From an uncultured Bacteroidota bacterium (GTDB lineage: Bacteria; Bacteroidota; Bacteroidia; UKL13-3): 16,174 nt of DNA. Numbering within the stretch: the first letter of the stretch is position 1; each line of letters begins with the position of its first letter. Where the stretch lies: positions 1 to 16,174 of the forward strand of contig CAIUEQ010000374.1 of the NCBI GenBank assembly GCA_903898215.1, read 5' to 3'. Shown here one piece after another: positions 1 through 6,715 of this stretch. Under the pieces are notes generated by a model. The model saw nothing but the letters and a program-made list of their open reading frames with translations. It was not told the origin of the DNA and ran no database searches. Position numbers and translations under genes: made by a program.

Positions 1-28
1 CAAATTTTTTTAACTTCAGAATATGTTC

Positions 29-66
29 CCTGCCTGCCGAAGCAAAGGCTATGAGCGGCAGGCAGG
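29..66. repeat. REP-like inverted repeat (11-bp perfect stem)
   Basis: Positions 29-39 (CCTGCCTGCCG) and 56-66 (CGGCAGGCAGG) are exact reverse complements around a 16-nt loop. It is far more GC-rich than the surrounding AT-rich DNA and has no following T-run, so it is not a standard terminator. It resembles dispersed palindromic (REP-like) units of bacterial intergenic DNA. Only one copy is in this window, so repetitiveness is inferred. Confidence 0.6.
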
Positions 67-155
67 TTTCTAATATTGATAACAGTAGACCCCTTGTTTT
101 ATATATGTTTATCAATGTATTAGATTGAAAATTAGAAATTAAAAATGTTATCAAT

Positions 156-191
156 AAAGCCGAAGTGTTGTATAAACGCTTCGGCTTTTTT
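156..191 (+). terminator. Rho-independent terminator (+ strand)
   Basis: The arms 156-165 (AAAGCCGAAG) and 179-188 (CTTCGGCTTT) pair perfectly. They extend inward by a G-U and a G-C pair to leave a loop of about 9 nt, and T-rich sequence runs to 191. It would end a rightward transcript coming from 1-155 or from beyond the left edge. On the minus strand only three T's follow the stem, so it is weak in that direction. The transcript it ends is unknown: no ORF is evident upstream in the window, so a small RNA is possible. Confidence 0.8.
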
Positions 192-221
192 ATTTGTATT
201 AGAAATTTTTTATTTAACAAC

Positions 222-229
222 TATATTTG
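222..229 (+). promoter_or_regulatory. Candidate Bacteroidota -7 promoter element for the Fic gene
   Basis: TATATTTG matches the Bacteroidota -7 consensus TAnnTTTG and lies 28 bp before the Fic ATG, giving a predicted 5' UTR of roughly 20-25 nt. The nearest upstream TTTG (193-196) is about 25 bp away, longer than the usual 19-21 bp to a -33 box, so support is partial. Confidence 0.35.
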
Positions 230-257
230 AACAGTATCAAATACAAAGTTTACTTTA

Positions 258-1043
258 ATGAATTTACATTTAAATATTATCCCAGTTAATTTACTCGAAG
301 AGTATAAGAAAACTGTGGTTGATTTGCATTTAACTGATAAGTTCGAAAAGTTGACAGATGCTGAAATATCAACCGATACATTTAGTTTTTACACTTCGGT
401 ATCGTCTGTTTTTTCCAGCAAAATAGAGGGTGAGGAAATAGAATTAGACAGTTATATAAAGCACAAAAAATTTGGTATTGAATTTTTACCCGATTATACT
501 AAGAAGATTGATGATTTGTATAATGCCTATACTTTTGCAAAAAATAATGTCCTTAATAAAGAAAACATAACCGAAGCACATAAATTATTGAGCAAACATA
601 TTGTGGCAAAACATCAGCAAGGTAAACTGCGTACACAAAATATGTATGTATCAACTCCTGATGGCAGAATTGAATATGTAGCAGCTTCTCCTTATGAGGT
701 TCAAAATGAAATGGAAAAGCTTTATAGTGATATAACAGCATTGTTGAAAAAGGAATTAAAACTTGATGAAGTGTTCTTTTTTGCGGCAATAATTCATTTG
801 GTATTTGTAAAAATACATCCCTGGAATGATGGCAACGGTCGCAGTGCACGGTTAATTGAAAAATGGTTTTTAGCTCAAAAGTTAGGAAAAAAATCTTGGT
901 TTATACAAAGTGAAAAGCAATATTATCACCAACATCAAATTTATTATACTAACATCAGATTGTTGGGGCTAGAATATCAGGAACTTGACTATTCTAAAGC
1001 ATTGCCATTTTTGCTTATGCTGCCTAGATCTTTAGAAATATAA
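258..1043 (+). CDS. Fic-domain protein (probable AMPylase or related nucleotidyl transferase), class II
   Basis: A 261-aa Fic-family protein. The active-site loop is HPWNDGNGRSAR (residues 187-198), matching HPFx(D/E)GNGRxxR except that Phe is Trp. H187 would be the catalytic base and D191/N193/R195/R198 the metal and phosphate ligands. Near the N-terminus, S53-S-K-I-E57-G58 matches the inhibitory-helix motif (S/T)xxxE(G/N). This places it among class II Fic proteins, which carry their own autoinhibitory helix and need no separate antitoxin. The usual activity is transfer of AMP from ATP to a target hydroxyl; the target cannot be read from sequence. Residues 121-150 match the region before the Fic core in this family. 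The gene is convergent with cas2, the two stops being 4 bp apart, and no antitoxin gene is adjacent. A defence or toxin role is inferred from context only. Confidence 0.9.
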   Translation: MNLHLNIIPVNLLEEYKKTVVDLHLTDKFEKLTDAEISTDTFSFYTSVSSVFSSKIEGEEIELDSYIKHKKFGIEFLPDYTKKIDDLYNAYTFAKNNVLNKENITEAHKLLSKHIVAKHQQGKLRTQNMYVSTPDGRIEYVAASPYEVQNEMEKLYSDITALLKKELKLDEVFFFAAIIHLVFVKIHPWNDGNGRSARLIEKWFLAQKLGKKSWFIQSEKQYYHQHQIYYTNIRLLGLEYQELDYSKALPFLLMLPRSLEI

Positions 1044-1047
1044 TGTT

Positions 1048-1380
1048 TTAAAAAAGTTCCAACTGTTGCATAGGAGTTTCTTTTTCTTTCAACTTCTTTC
1101 CATAAAATATTTCCATCATTCCAAATTGTTTATCGGTAACACACATAATTCCAATATGTCCCTTTTCGGGCAATAAACTTTTAACACGTTTAATATGTAC
1201 ATCAGCATTTTCTCGACTGCTGCAATGCCTCAGGTAAATAGAGAATTGAAACATTGTAAACCCATCCCTCATAATATTTTTTCGAAAGCGTGCATATATT
1301 TTGCGCTCGGTTGCCGTTTCGGTTGGCAAATCAAACAGTACCATTACCCACATAATTCTATATTCGTTTAAGCGGTTCAC
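1048..1380 (-). CDS. cas2: CRISPR-associated protein Cas2 (type II-C like)
   Basis: A 110-aa protein of typical Cas2 length with a ferredoxin-like fold. The first beta strand MWVMVLFDLPTET (residues 10-22) carries the conserved acidic residue D17. The following RFRKNIMRDGFTMFQFSIY and RHCSSRENADVHIKRVK stretches are characteristic of type II-C Cas2 from Bacteroidota. Cas2 forms the central dimer of the Cas1-Cas2 integrase that inserts new spacers. It is downstream of cas1 on the same strand, separated by 70 bp of short repeats, an unusually wide gap for this pair. The start at residue 1 is favoured because the preceding RLNEYRIMW segment resembles the family N-terminus. The gene looks intact. 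The window shows no array on its downstream side; a convergent Fic gene is there instead. Confidence 0.93.
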   Translation of the reverse strand: MNRLNEYRIMWVMVLFDLPTETATERKIYARFRKNIMRDGFTMFQFSIYLRHCSSRENADVHIKRVKSLLPEKGHIGIMCVTDKQFGMMEIFYGKKLKEKETPMQQLELF

Positions 1381-1384
1381 TTAT

Positions 1385-1447
1385 GGTTTATTGATTGAGT
1401 AGGTTTATTGATTTATAGGTTACATTTATATTGGTTACAATTATATT
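1385..1447. repeat. Short direct repeats in the cas1-cas2 spacer
   Basis: GGTTTATTGAT occurs at 1385-1395 and 1402-1412. It is followed by a tandem 15-mer: GGTTACATTTATATT (1418-1432) and GGTTACAATTATATT (1433-1447), 14 of 15 identical. The repeats fill almost the whole cas1-cas2 gap and look like local slippage duplications. The units are too short and too close for CRISPR repeats. Confidence 0.7.
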
Positions 1448-1450
1448 TTG

Positions 1451-2386
1451 CTAATTGCCCATTGCTTGTTTTTTTATATCCATTTCAGGGAATAAGATTT
1501 TTCGTGAGTTGCCTTCAAAGCAATCTACCAAACTTGCAGAGGTGCGTTGTATGCCAACCATTAAAGGGCTGCGTTTACCTTCAATTAATATATCTACTGC
1601 CGGTATTTGCAATAACCGGGCTTTAATATCTTTGGTAAGTTCTTCAATATTTTTATCGGTTTTTAAAATATCAAGTACAATCAAATCGGCATAAGGGCGA
1701 TAGGGTTCCATCATATCATCGGCAAGGCAATAGGCGTTATATTGGTTACGGTGATGTATTCCAAAAGTTGGCAATAAACCTGAGCCAACCAATGAGCGAG
1801 CTACAGTTGCTCGTAAAATTGCATATATATAATTGAGTAAATTATTTGGAGGCTCTTCTTCGCGTCCTCTTTTAAAATCAGGAAGTGTTTGAAATAAGTT
1901 TTTCCAATAATAAGCTGCTGCTCTAGCTTCATGGTTTTCTATATCTCCCGATTTTACATCATCAGCCCAGTGCAACATATTTTGTATATCAATATTTTGT
2001 TGCTGTAATACAGCTGCCTGATTTAATATTTTTGATCGGATGGTTTGTTGCCATAATTGTTTTTTAAGTGGGAGCGAAGCTTCTATTTGAACTTTAAACC
2101 TTGCCGATTGAAGTGTATGTGAGGATAGGTTTAACATTAATCCAACGGGGTGATGTGTTTGATTGCATTGAATAAGGGCAATATTGTTTTGAAGCAATTT
2201 TGTAATTAAATGTTGGGTAATGGTTATTTGCTGATGGTCGAGTATAACTATTCCAATATCTTCAATAGGAATGGTGTTGCCAACAATTTCATCCAATCCT
2301 TTTGATGAAGGAATATTAATAACCAATTGTTCATCTCTGCATTTTAAATAAGCAGGATTTCCGAAGTAAAGAGTTTTCTTTATCAT
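1451..2386 (-). CDS. cas1: CRISPR-associated endonuclease/integrase Cas1 (type II-C like)
   Basis: A 311-aa protein with the type II Cas1 start MIKKTLYFGNPAYL, an N-terminal beta domain (about 1-90) and a C-terminal helical catalytic domain. The metal-binding triad is visible: E153 in NHEARAA, H212 in GIHHRNQYN and E227 in DDMMEPYRP. The 15-residue spacing from H212 to E227 fits the family. With Cas2 it would cut and join prespacers into a CRISPR array. No frameshift or loss is seen, so it is probably active. The gene upstream on the same strand encodes a secreted T9SS protein, not Cas9 as expected for type II-C. The C-terminal QAMGN and stop are written in the heptamers AATTGCC and CATTGCT (1453-1466), which recur near ccmE, suggesting that a repeat recast the end of the gene. 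Confidence 0.95.
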   Translation of the reverse strand: MIKKTLYFGNPAYLKCRDEQLVINIPSSKGLDEIVGNTIPIEDIGIVILDHQQITITQHLITKLLQNNIALIQCNQTHHPVGLMLNLSSHTLQSARFKVQIEASLPLKKQLWQQTIRSKILNQAAVLQQQNIDIQNMLHWADDVKSGDIENHEARAAAYYWKNLFQTLPDFKRGREEEPPNNLLNYIYAILRATVARSLVGSGLLPTFGIHHRNQYNAYCLADDMMEPYRPYADLIVLDILKTDKNIEELTKDIKARLLQIPAVDILIEGKRSPLMVGIQRTSASLVDCFEGNSRKILFPEMDIKKQAMGN

Positions 2387-2391
2387 ATATC

Positions 2392-2416
2392 GAAATATTT
2401 GGGACTACAATATTTC
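2392..2416. promoter_or_regulatory. Inverted repeat immediately upstream of the cas1 start codon
   Basis: GAAATATT (2392-2399) and AATATTTC (2409-2416) are exact 8-bp inverted arms around a 9-nt loop, beginning 5 bp before the cas1 ATG (complement of 2384-2386). It could be an operator for a small dimeric regulator or a hairpin near the translation start. AT-rich 8-bp palindromes also arise by chance. Confidence 0.35.
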
Positions 2417-2490
2417 AACAAATAATTCGGGATATAATAATTTAATAATTCAAGAGGTTGAATGTATTTAGTAAAATTTGAGTCGGATCA

Positions 2491-4053
2491 TTATTGTTTT
2501 ACAATTTTTTTTATCACAACCGCATCATTTGTTTGAATGCTAATAAAATAAATTCCTGCTTCTAAATTAGATGTAATTATTTCAACATTTTGTTTCGATA
2601 GTTGAGTTAAATAATTTATTTGTTTCCCATTTATATCAGTAATCATTACACTTTTGATTTCTTCATTTTGCGATGAAATAATTAATACATTTTGATTTGA
2701 TGGATTGGGATAAAGCGTAATCTGGTTTAGAAAAGTTGATTCAAAAATACCTGTTGTATTTAAAATATAACTTTTACAAAGTGTATCGTTTGAGTTGTTA
2801 TTATCTCCTGAAGTTTTAATCCACACACATAATTGATGATTGCCATCATTTAATGCTTGTAAAGGAGTGTTGAAGGTGTAATTATAAGAAGAATTAGGTG
2901 CAATATGCATTGATGTTAATGAAAAGTTTACAGTCGATGAACTATCAAATTTGTAATAAACAATAGCTGTATCAATGTTTGTATTTCCATTGTTTTTAAT
3001 TCGGGCAATTACGGTATTATTTCCTTTTTGTAAACTGAAAGGACTAATAATTGAATCTAATACAAGATCTTTAATTGTAGGTATAGTTATCACCGAATCT
3101 TTTATTGCAAGCCATATCGTAGCATTCATAATTAGTCGTTCGTGATTACCTGATGCATCTGTAGTCCATCCATAATATAAGTTATCACCTGTATCTCCGG
3201 TCCCATCATCGCAAGGAGAGCTATCTCCAATTGCTGCAACTTTTCCTTTTCCATATCTTGCGTAAGCAGCCAATACACCGGTGTTTCCGAATGATGCTCC
3301 AGGAATATAAACCACCCCTTTTACACTTGTATTAATTGATGGATTAATAGTCATCGAAGTTCCGCTGCTCCATAAAACCTGACTCACATTTCCCATCGGT
3401 CCGTTCAATATCGAATCATTTGGAAGAGTAGGAATATTTGTTGAATTTGGAGAGATACTTAAAGAGTCGAATAAAATTCCAAATGGATTATATTGAATAC
3501 CATTATTGGTTAAGAGGTCGTTCCAGATTTTTGGCGAATCATAAGTGTCGTTGTTTCTATCTGACGAAATATGATCAGAGACCATAAATAAACTTCCACC
3601 ATTTTGCACAAAATTAATGATGGCAGTTTTTTCGGAAGTAGTAAAAAGAATATTTGGTTCACATACAACATACACTTTGTAATTGCTCAGGTCTTGTGCA
3701 TTTGATGAATTCCCATAAGTTATTAAACCATTGTAGGGAAGGGTTTCAACAGCATATCCTCTTTTAACGCAATCAATTCCCCACGATGACAAAGCTCCTT
3801 TCCAATATGTTTCGACAGTAGATGAAGTGATGTTTGATTGAGCAGGAGTAGGGTATCGTTGTGCATTTCCTTCACTACCAGAACCAACTGTTGCATTTGG
3901 ATTCCAAGTCATATTATTTAAATCTTCATCAATCACCCAATCAGCATTACTTGCAGATTCTGCTTTTGTGGCATCGAATAAAATTTTAACAGTTTGCGCT
4001 GATGAAATTTCAGAAATAAAAATAATTAAAAAATAGACAATAGATTTTTTCAT
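2491..4053 (-). CDS. Secreted protein with CARDB-like domain and T9SS type A sorting tail
   Basis: A 520-aa protein when started at the ATG at 4053, giving a clean signal peptide (MKKSIVYFLIIFISEISSAQ, cut near residue 20); a further 15 codons upstream would only bury this signal. Residues about 22-318 form an alpha/beta domain with features of a glutamine-amidotransferase-like (ThuA/DUF4350-like) fold, such as NFVQNGGSLFMVSDH (147-161) and GKGKVAAIGDSSPCDD (268-283). No catalytic Cys/His pair could be assigned, so activity is unknown. Residues about 328-432 resemble a CARDB adhesion-type domain. Residues about 441-520 are a Por-type sorting tail (ITLYPNP, then LEAGIYFISIQ, ending IKKIVKQ), sending the protein through the type IX system to the surface or medium. 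It is a single gene between the cas genes and the ATPase operon. Confidence 0.85.
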   Translation of the reverse strand: MKKSIVYFLIIFISEISSAQTVKILFDATKAESASNADWVIDEDLNNMTWNPNATVGSGSEGNAQRYPTPAQSNITSSTVETYWKGALSSWGIDCVKRGYAVETLPYNGLITYGNSSNAQDLSNYKVYVVCEPNILFTTSEKTAIINFVQNGGSLFMVSDHISSDRNNDTYDSPKIWNDLLTNNGIQYNPFGILFDSLSISPNSTNIPTLPNDSILNGPMGNVSQVLWSSGTSMTINPSINTSVKGVVYIPGASFGNTGVLAAYARYGKGKVAAIGDSSPCDDGTGDTGDNLYYGWTTDASGNHERLIMNATIWLAIKDSVITIPTIKDLVLDSIISPFSLQKGNNTVIARIKNNGNTNIDTAIVYYKFDSSSTVNFSLTSMHIAPNSSYNYTFNTPLQALNDGNHQLCVWIKTSGDNNNSNDTLCKSYILNTTGIFESTFLNQITLYPNPSNQNVLIISSQNEEIKSVMITDINGKQINYLTQLSKQNVEIITSNLEAGIYFISIQTNDAVVIKKIVKQ

Positions 4054-4111
4054 GCGATGCAAAGAAAGTATATCATTACTAAGATAAATGTAATACAATG
4101 ATGAAATCCAG

Positions 4112-4144
4112 AAAGTAAAAACGCAACCTTTTAAGTTGCGTTTT
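4112..4144 (-). terminator. Terminator of the ATP synthase operon
   Basis: The arms 4118-4127 (AAAACGCAAC) and 4135-4144 (GTTGCGTTTT) are perfect complements with a 7-nt loop. Read on the minus strand, the stem follows the atpG stop by about 30 bp and runs into T-rich sequence (complement of 4112-4121). T's on the other side would let it work in both directions. Confidence 0.85.
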
Positions 4145-4173
4145 AATATTTTTTTCTATTTCATCAATTAATG

Positions 4174-5058
4174 TTATGCTCCACTTAAAGCAGCAGCTCC
4201 ACCAACAATTTCAGAAATCTCGGTAGTAATTGCAGCCTGACGAACACGGTTGTATTCAACTTTAAGTGCCTTTAATAAATCACCGGCATTATCAGTTGCC
4301 TTGTCCATTGATATCATACGTGCTCCATGTTCTGAAGCAGAAGAATCTAACAGCGAACGATAAACTTGAGTTTTTAAAATACGAGGAATTAATTCTTCCA
4401 AAATTTCAGCATTGGAAGGTTCAAAAATATAATCGTTTTTCTTCGACTCAGTTTTACCAAAACCTTTTGGGTTGATAGGTAGAAATTGTTCGTTTGTTAA
4501 AATTTGTGTAGCGGCATTTTTAAATTGATTGTAAACAATCTCAACCGCTTCATATTTTCCGGATTTATATTCATTCAGAATATAGTTTCCAATAGCAAAA
4601 CCTGATTCGGCAGAAAGGTGTAAGAAAGTATCTTTAAAATCAAGTACAGTATTAAGATTTGTTTTAGTAAAAAAATCAAATGCTTTTTTTCCTACAGGTA
4701 AAACTGTTACACAATTTGCTTCTGCCTGAGATGAATATTTTTCTTTTATAAGATTATTTGTAAGCTTAATAACATTAGCATTAAAAGAACCGCACAAACC
4801 TCTATCGGAAGTAATCACAACAAGCAATACATTTTTAACTTCTTTTTTCTGGAAGTAAATTTTTACCGAATCCACGTCAATTGAATCAGCAAGATTTGCT
4901 AATATTCCATTCAACTTTGCCGAATAAGGCCTCATCTGGATGATGGCATTTTGCGCTCTTCTCAGTTTTGTAGCACTCACCAACTTCATCGCTTTTGTAA
5001 TTTGTTGCGTTGAAGTGATAGATGCAATTCGAATTCGTACTTCTTTTAAGTTAGCCAT
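4174..5058 (-). CDS. atpG: F1Fo ATP synthase subunit gamma
   Basis: A 294-aa protein of normal length for the rotary shaft of F1. The N-terminal helix MANLKEVRIRIASITSTQQITKAMKLV is the canonical gamma start, and TSDRGLCGSFN (83-93) is the conserved Rossmann-like core segment. The C-terminal helix contains SEHGARMISMDKATDNA and the family signature ITTEISEIVGGAAAL near residues 277-291. Gamma turns inside the alpha3beta3 ring and couples proton flow to catalysis. It is the last gene of the minus-strand cluster, 72 bp after atpA, and is followed by a terminator. The 72-bp gap is filled by a repeat-rich hairpin, unlike the tight joints upstream. Confidence 0.97.
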   Translation of the reverse strand: MANLKEVRIRIASITSTQQITKAMKLVSATKLRRAQNAIIQMRPYSAKLNGILANLADSIDVDSVKIYFQKKEVKNVLLVVITSDRGLCGSFNANVIKLTNNLIKEKYSSQAEANCVTVLPVGKKAFDFFTKTNLNTVLDFKDTFLHLSAESGFAIGNYILNEYKSGKYEAVEIVYNQFKNAATQILTNEQFLPINPKGFGKTESKKNDYIFEPSNAEILEELIPRILKTQVYRSLLDSSASEHGARMISMDKATDNAGDLLKALKVEYNRVRQAAITTEISEIVGGAAALSGA

Positions 5059-5063
5059 ATTTT

Positions 5064-5131
5064 GAGTTATTGGTTATTGGTTAATGAGTTATTAAGGATT
5101 TGAACCTAATAACTCATTAACTTAATAACTC
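5064..5131. repeat. Heptad-phased, long palindromic repeat between atpA and atpG
   Basis: Starting at 5064 the text runs in 7-nt units (GAGTTAT, TGGTTAT, TGGTTAA, TGAGTTA). It then folds back: 5080-5093 is an exact reverse complement of 5108-5121 (14 bp), 5095-5097 pairs with 5105-5107, and the outer arms 5064-5071 and 5124-5131 also match (8 bp). The hairpin ends on the atpA stop codon. It could act as a processing or stability element in the atpA-atpG mRNA, or be a neutral repeat insertion. Confidence 0.7.
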
Positions 5132-6708
5132 TATTGATATTTTACTGAAAGTTCTTTACAAACAGTTTCCAATTTTGCAGTAACCTCATCGCTAAGATTA
5201 CCTTTTTTTAGTTCGATCAAAATATCAGGATGTTTGCTTTCTAAAAAATTCAAATATTCTTTTTCAAATTCAACAACTTTGTTAACAGGAACATTTGTTA
5301 ATAGACCTTTTGATCCAAGATAAATGATTGCAACTTGTTGTTCAACACGAAGTGGAGAGAATTGTCCTTGTTTCAAAATTTCAACGTTACGTGCACCTTT
5401 AGCAAGTACACCTTTAGTTGCAGCATCAAGGTCAGAACCAAATTTTGAGAACGCTTCCAACTCGCGGTATTGAGCCTGATCGAGTTTTAATGTTCCGGCA
5501 ACTTTCTTCATTGATTTTATTTGAGCATTTCCACCCACACGTGATACCGAAATACCTACGTTGATTGCAGGACGAATACCAGAGTTAAATAAATTCGACT
5601 CAAGGAATATTTGTCCGTCAGTAATAGAAATTACGTTTGTAGGAATGTATGCAGATACGTCACCGGCTTGTGTTTCGATAATTGGTAAAGCTGTTAATGA
5701 ACCACCACCTTTTACTAAATGTTTAATAGAAGGAGGAATATCATTCATATCTTGTGCAATAGAATCGGTACCGATAATTTTTGCCGCACGTTCTAGCAAA
5801 CGAGAGTGAAGATAAAACACATCACCAGGATATGCTTCACGTCCCGGTGGTCTGCGAAGAAGCAATGACACTTCACGATAAGCCACAGCTTGTTTTGAAA
5901 GATCATCATAAACGATCAAAGCAGGACGACCGGTATCACGGAAAAATTCACCAATTGAAGCTCCACCCATAGGGGCAAAAAACTGCATTGGAGCAGGATC
6001 TGAAGATGTTGCAGAAACAATAACTGTGTATGGCATTGCACCTCTTTCTTCCAATGTTTTCACAACCTGTGCAACAGTAGAAGCTTTTTGTCCGATAGCA
6101 ACATATATACAGTATACAGGTTTTCCTGCATCATAAAATTCTTTTTGATTAATAATGGTATCGATACATACAGCAGTTTTTCCTGTTTGACGATCACCAA
6201 TAACTAACTCACGTTGTCCACGACCAATAGGAATCATTGCATCAATAGCTTTGATACCTGTTTGTAAAGGTTCTTTAACAGGCTCGCGATAAATTACTCC
6301 GGGAGCTCTACGCTCAAGGGGCATTTCATACAATTCACCAGTAATTGGTCCTTTACCATCAATAGGAACTCCAAGAGTGTTTACTACACGACCAAGTAAT
6401 CCTTCACCTACTTTAATAGATGCGATTAATCCGGTACGTTTTACAGTATCACCTTCGATAATTGAATTTGAAGATCCTAATAACACAGCTCCAACATTGT
6501 CTTCTTCAAGGTTTAATACAACAGCTTGAACGCCATTTGCAAATTCAATTAATTCTCCGGCCTGAACTTTTGTTAATCCGTATATACGTGCAATACCATC
6601 ACCCACCTGGAGCACGGTACCAACTTCTTCCAACTCAACATCAGATTTGATGTTACTAAGTTGTTCTCTTATAATTGCTGATACTTCATCAGGTCTAATC
6701 TCTACCAT
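5131..6708 (-). CDS. atpA: F1Fo ATP synthase subunit alpha
   Basis: A 525-aa protein, standard for alpha. It has an N-terminal beta-barrel (about 24-95), a nucleotide-binding domain with P-loop GDRQTGKT (171-178) and Walker B-like strand ALIVYDD (263-269), and a C-terminal helical domain (about 390-525). PAINVGISVSRVGG (380-393) is the alpha/beta signature, with R390 in the position of the arginine finger that reaches into the beta catalytic site. Alpha binds nucleotide without hydrolysing it and forms the hexamer with beta. Its partner gene atpD is absent from this window. It is 7 bp downstream of atpH, so the two are probably co-translated. Confidence 0.98.
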   Translation of the reverse strand: MVEIRPDEVSAIIREQLSNIKSDVELEEVGTVLQVGDGIARIYGLTKVQAGELIEFANGVQAVVLNLEEDNVGAVLLGSSNSIIEGDTVKRTGLIASIKVGEGLLGRVVNTLGVPIDGKGPITGELYEMPLERRAPGVIYREPVKEPLQTGIKAIDAMIPIGRGQRELVIGDRQTGKTAVCIDTIINQKEFYDAGKPVYCIYVAIGQKASTVAQVVKTLEERGAMPYTVIVSATSSDPAPMQFFAPMGGASIGEFFRDTGRPALIVYDDLSKQAVAYREVSLLLRRPPGREAYPGDVFYLHSRLLERAAKIIGTDSIAQDMNDIPPSIKHLVKGGGSLTALPIIETQAGDVSAYIPTNVISITDGQIFLESNLFNSGIRPAINVGISVSRVGGNAQIKSMKKVAGTLKLDQAQYRELEAFSKFGSDLDAATKGVLAKGARNVEILKQGQFSPLRVEQQVAIIYLGSKGLLTNVPVNKVVEFEKEYLNFLESKHPDILIELKKGNLSDEVTAKLETVCKELSVKYQ

Positions 6709-6715
6709 AATTCAA

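Noticed and set aside
553..849. 98-codon minus-strand frame inside the Fic gene
   Set aside because: Overlaps the strongly supported Fic reading frame, Cys/His-rich composition typical of antisense translation, no recognisable domain.
1385..1447. CRISPR array between cas1 and cas2
   Set aside because: Units are 11-15 bp, directly adjacent or with 6-bp gaps, and lack 30-bp unique spacers.
1408..1694. Plus-strand frames antisense to cas1
   Set aside because: They lie within or over conserved Cas1 coding sequence and show no domain; cas1 explains the region.
4054..4098. 15-codon N-terminal extension of the T9SS protein
   Set aside because: It would precede a complete signal peptide starting at the ATG at 4053; the shorter start is more consistent with secretion.
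5561..5972. Plus-strand frames within atpA
   Set aside because: Antisense shadows of a conserved gene with no start signal or family match.
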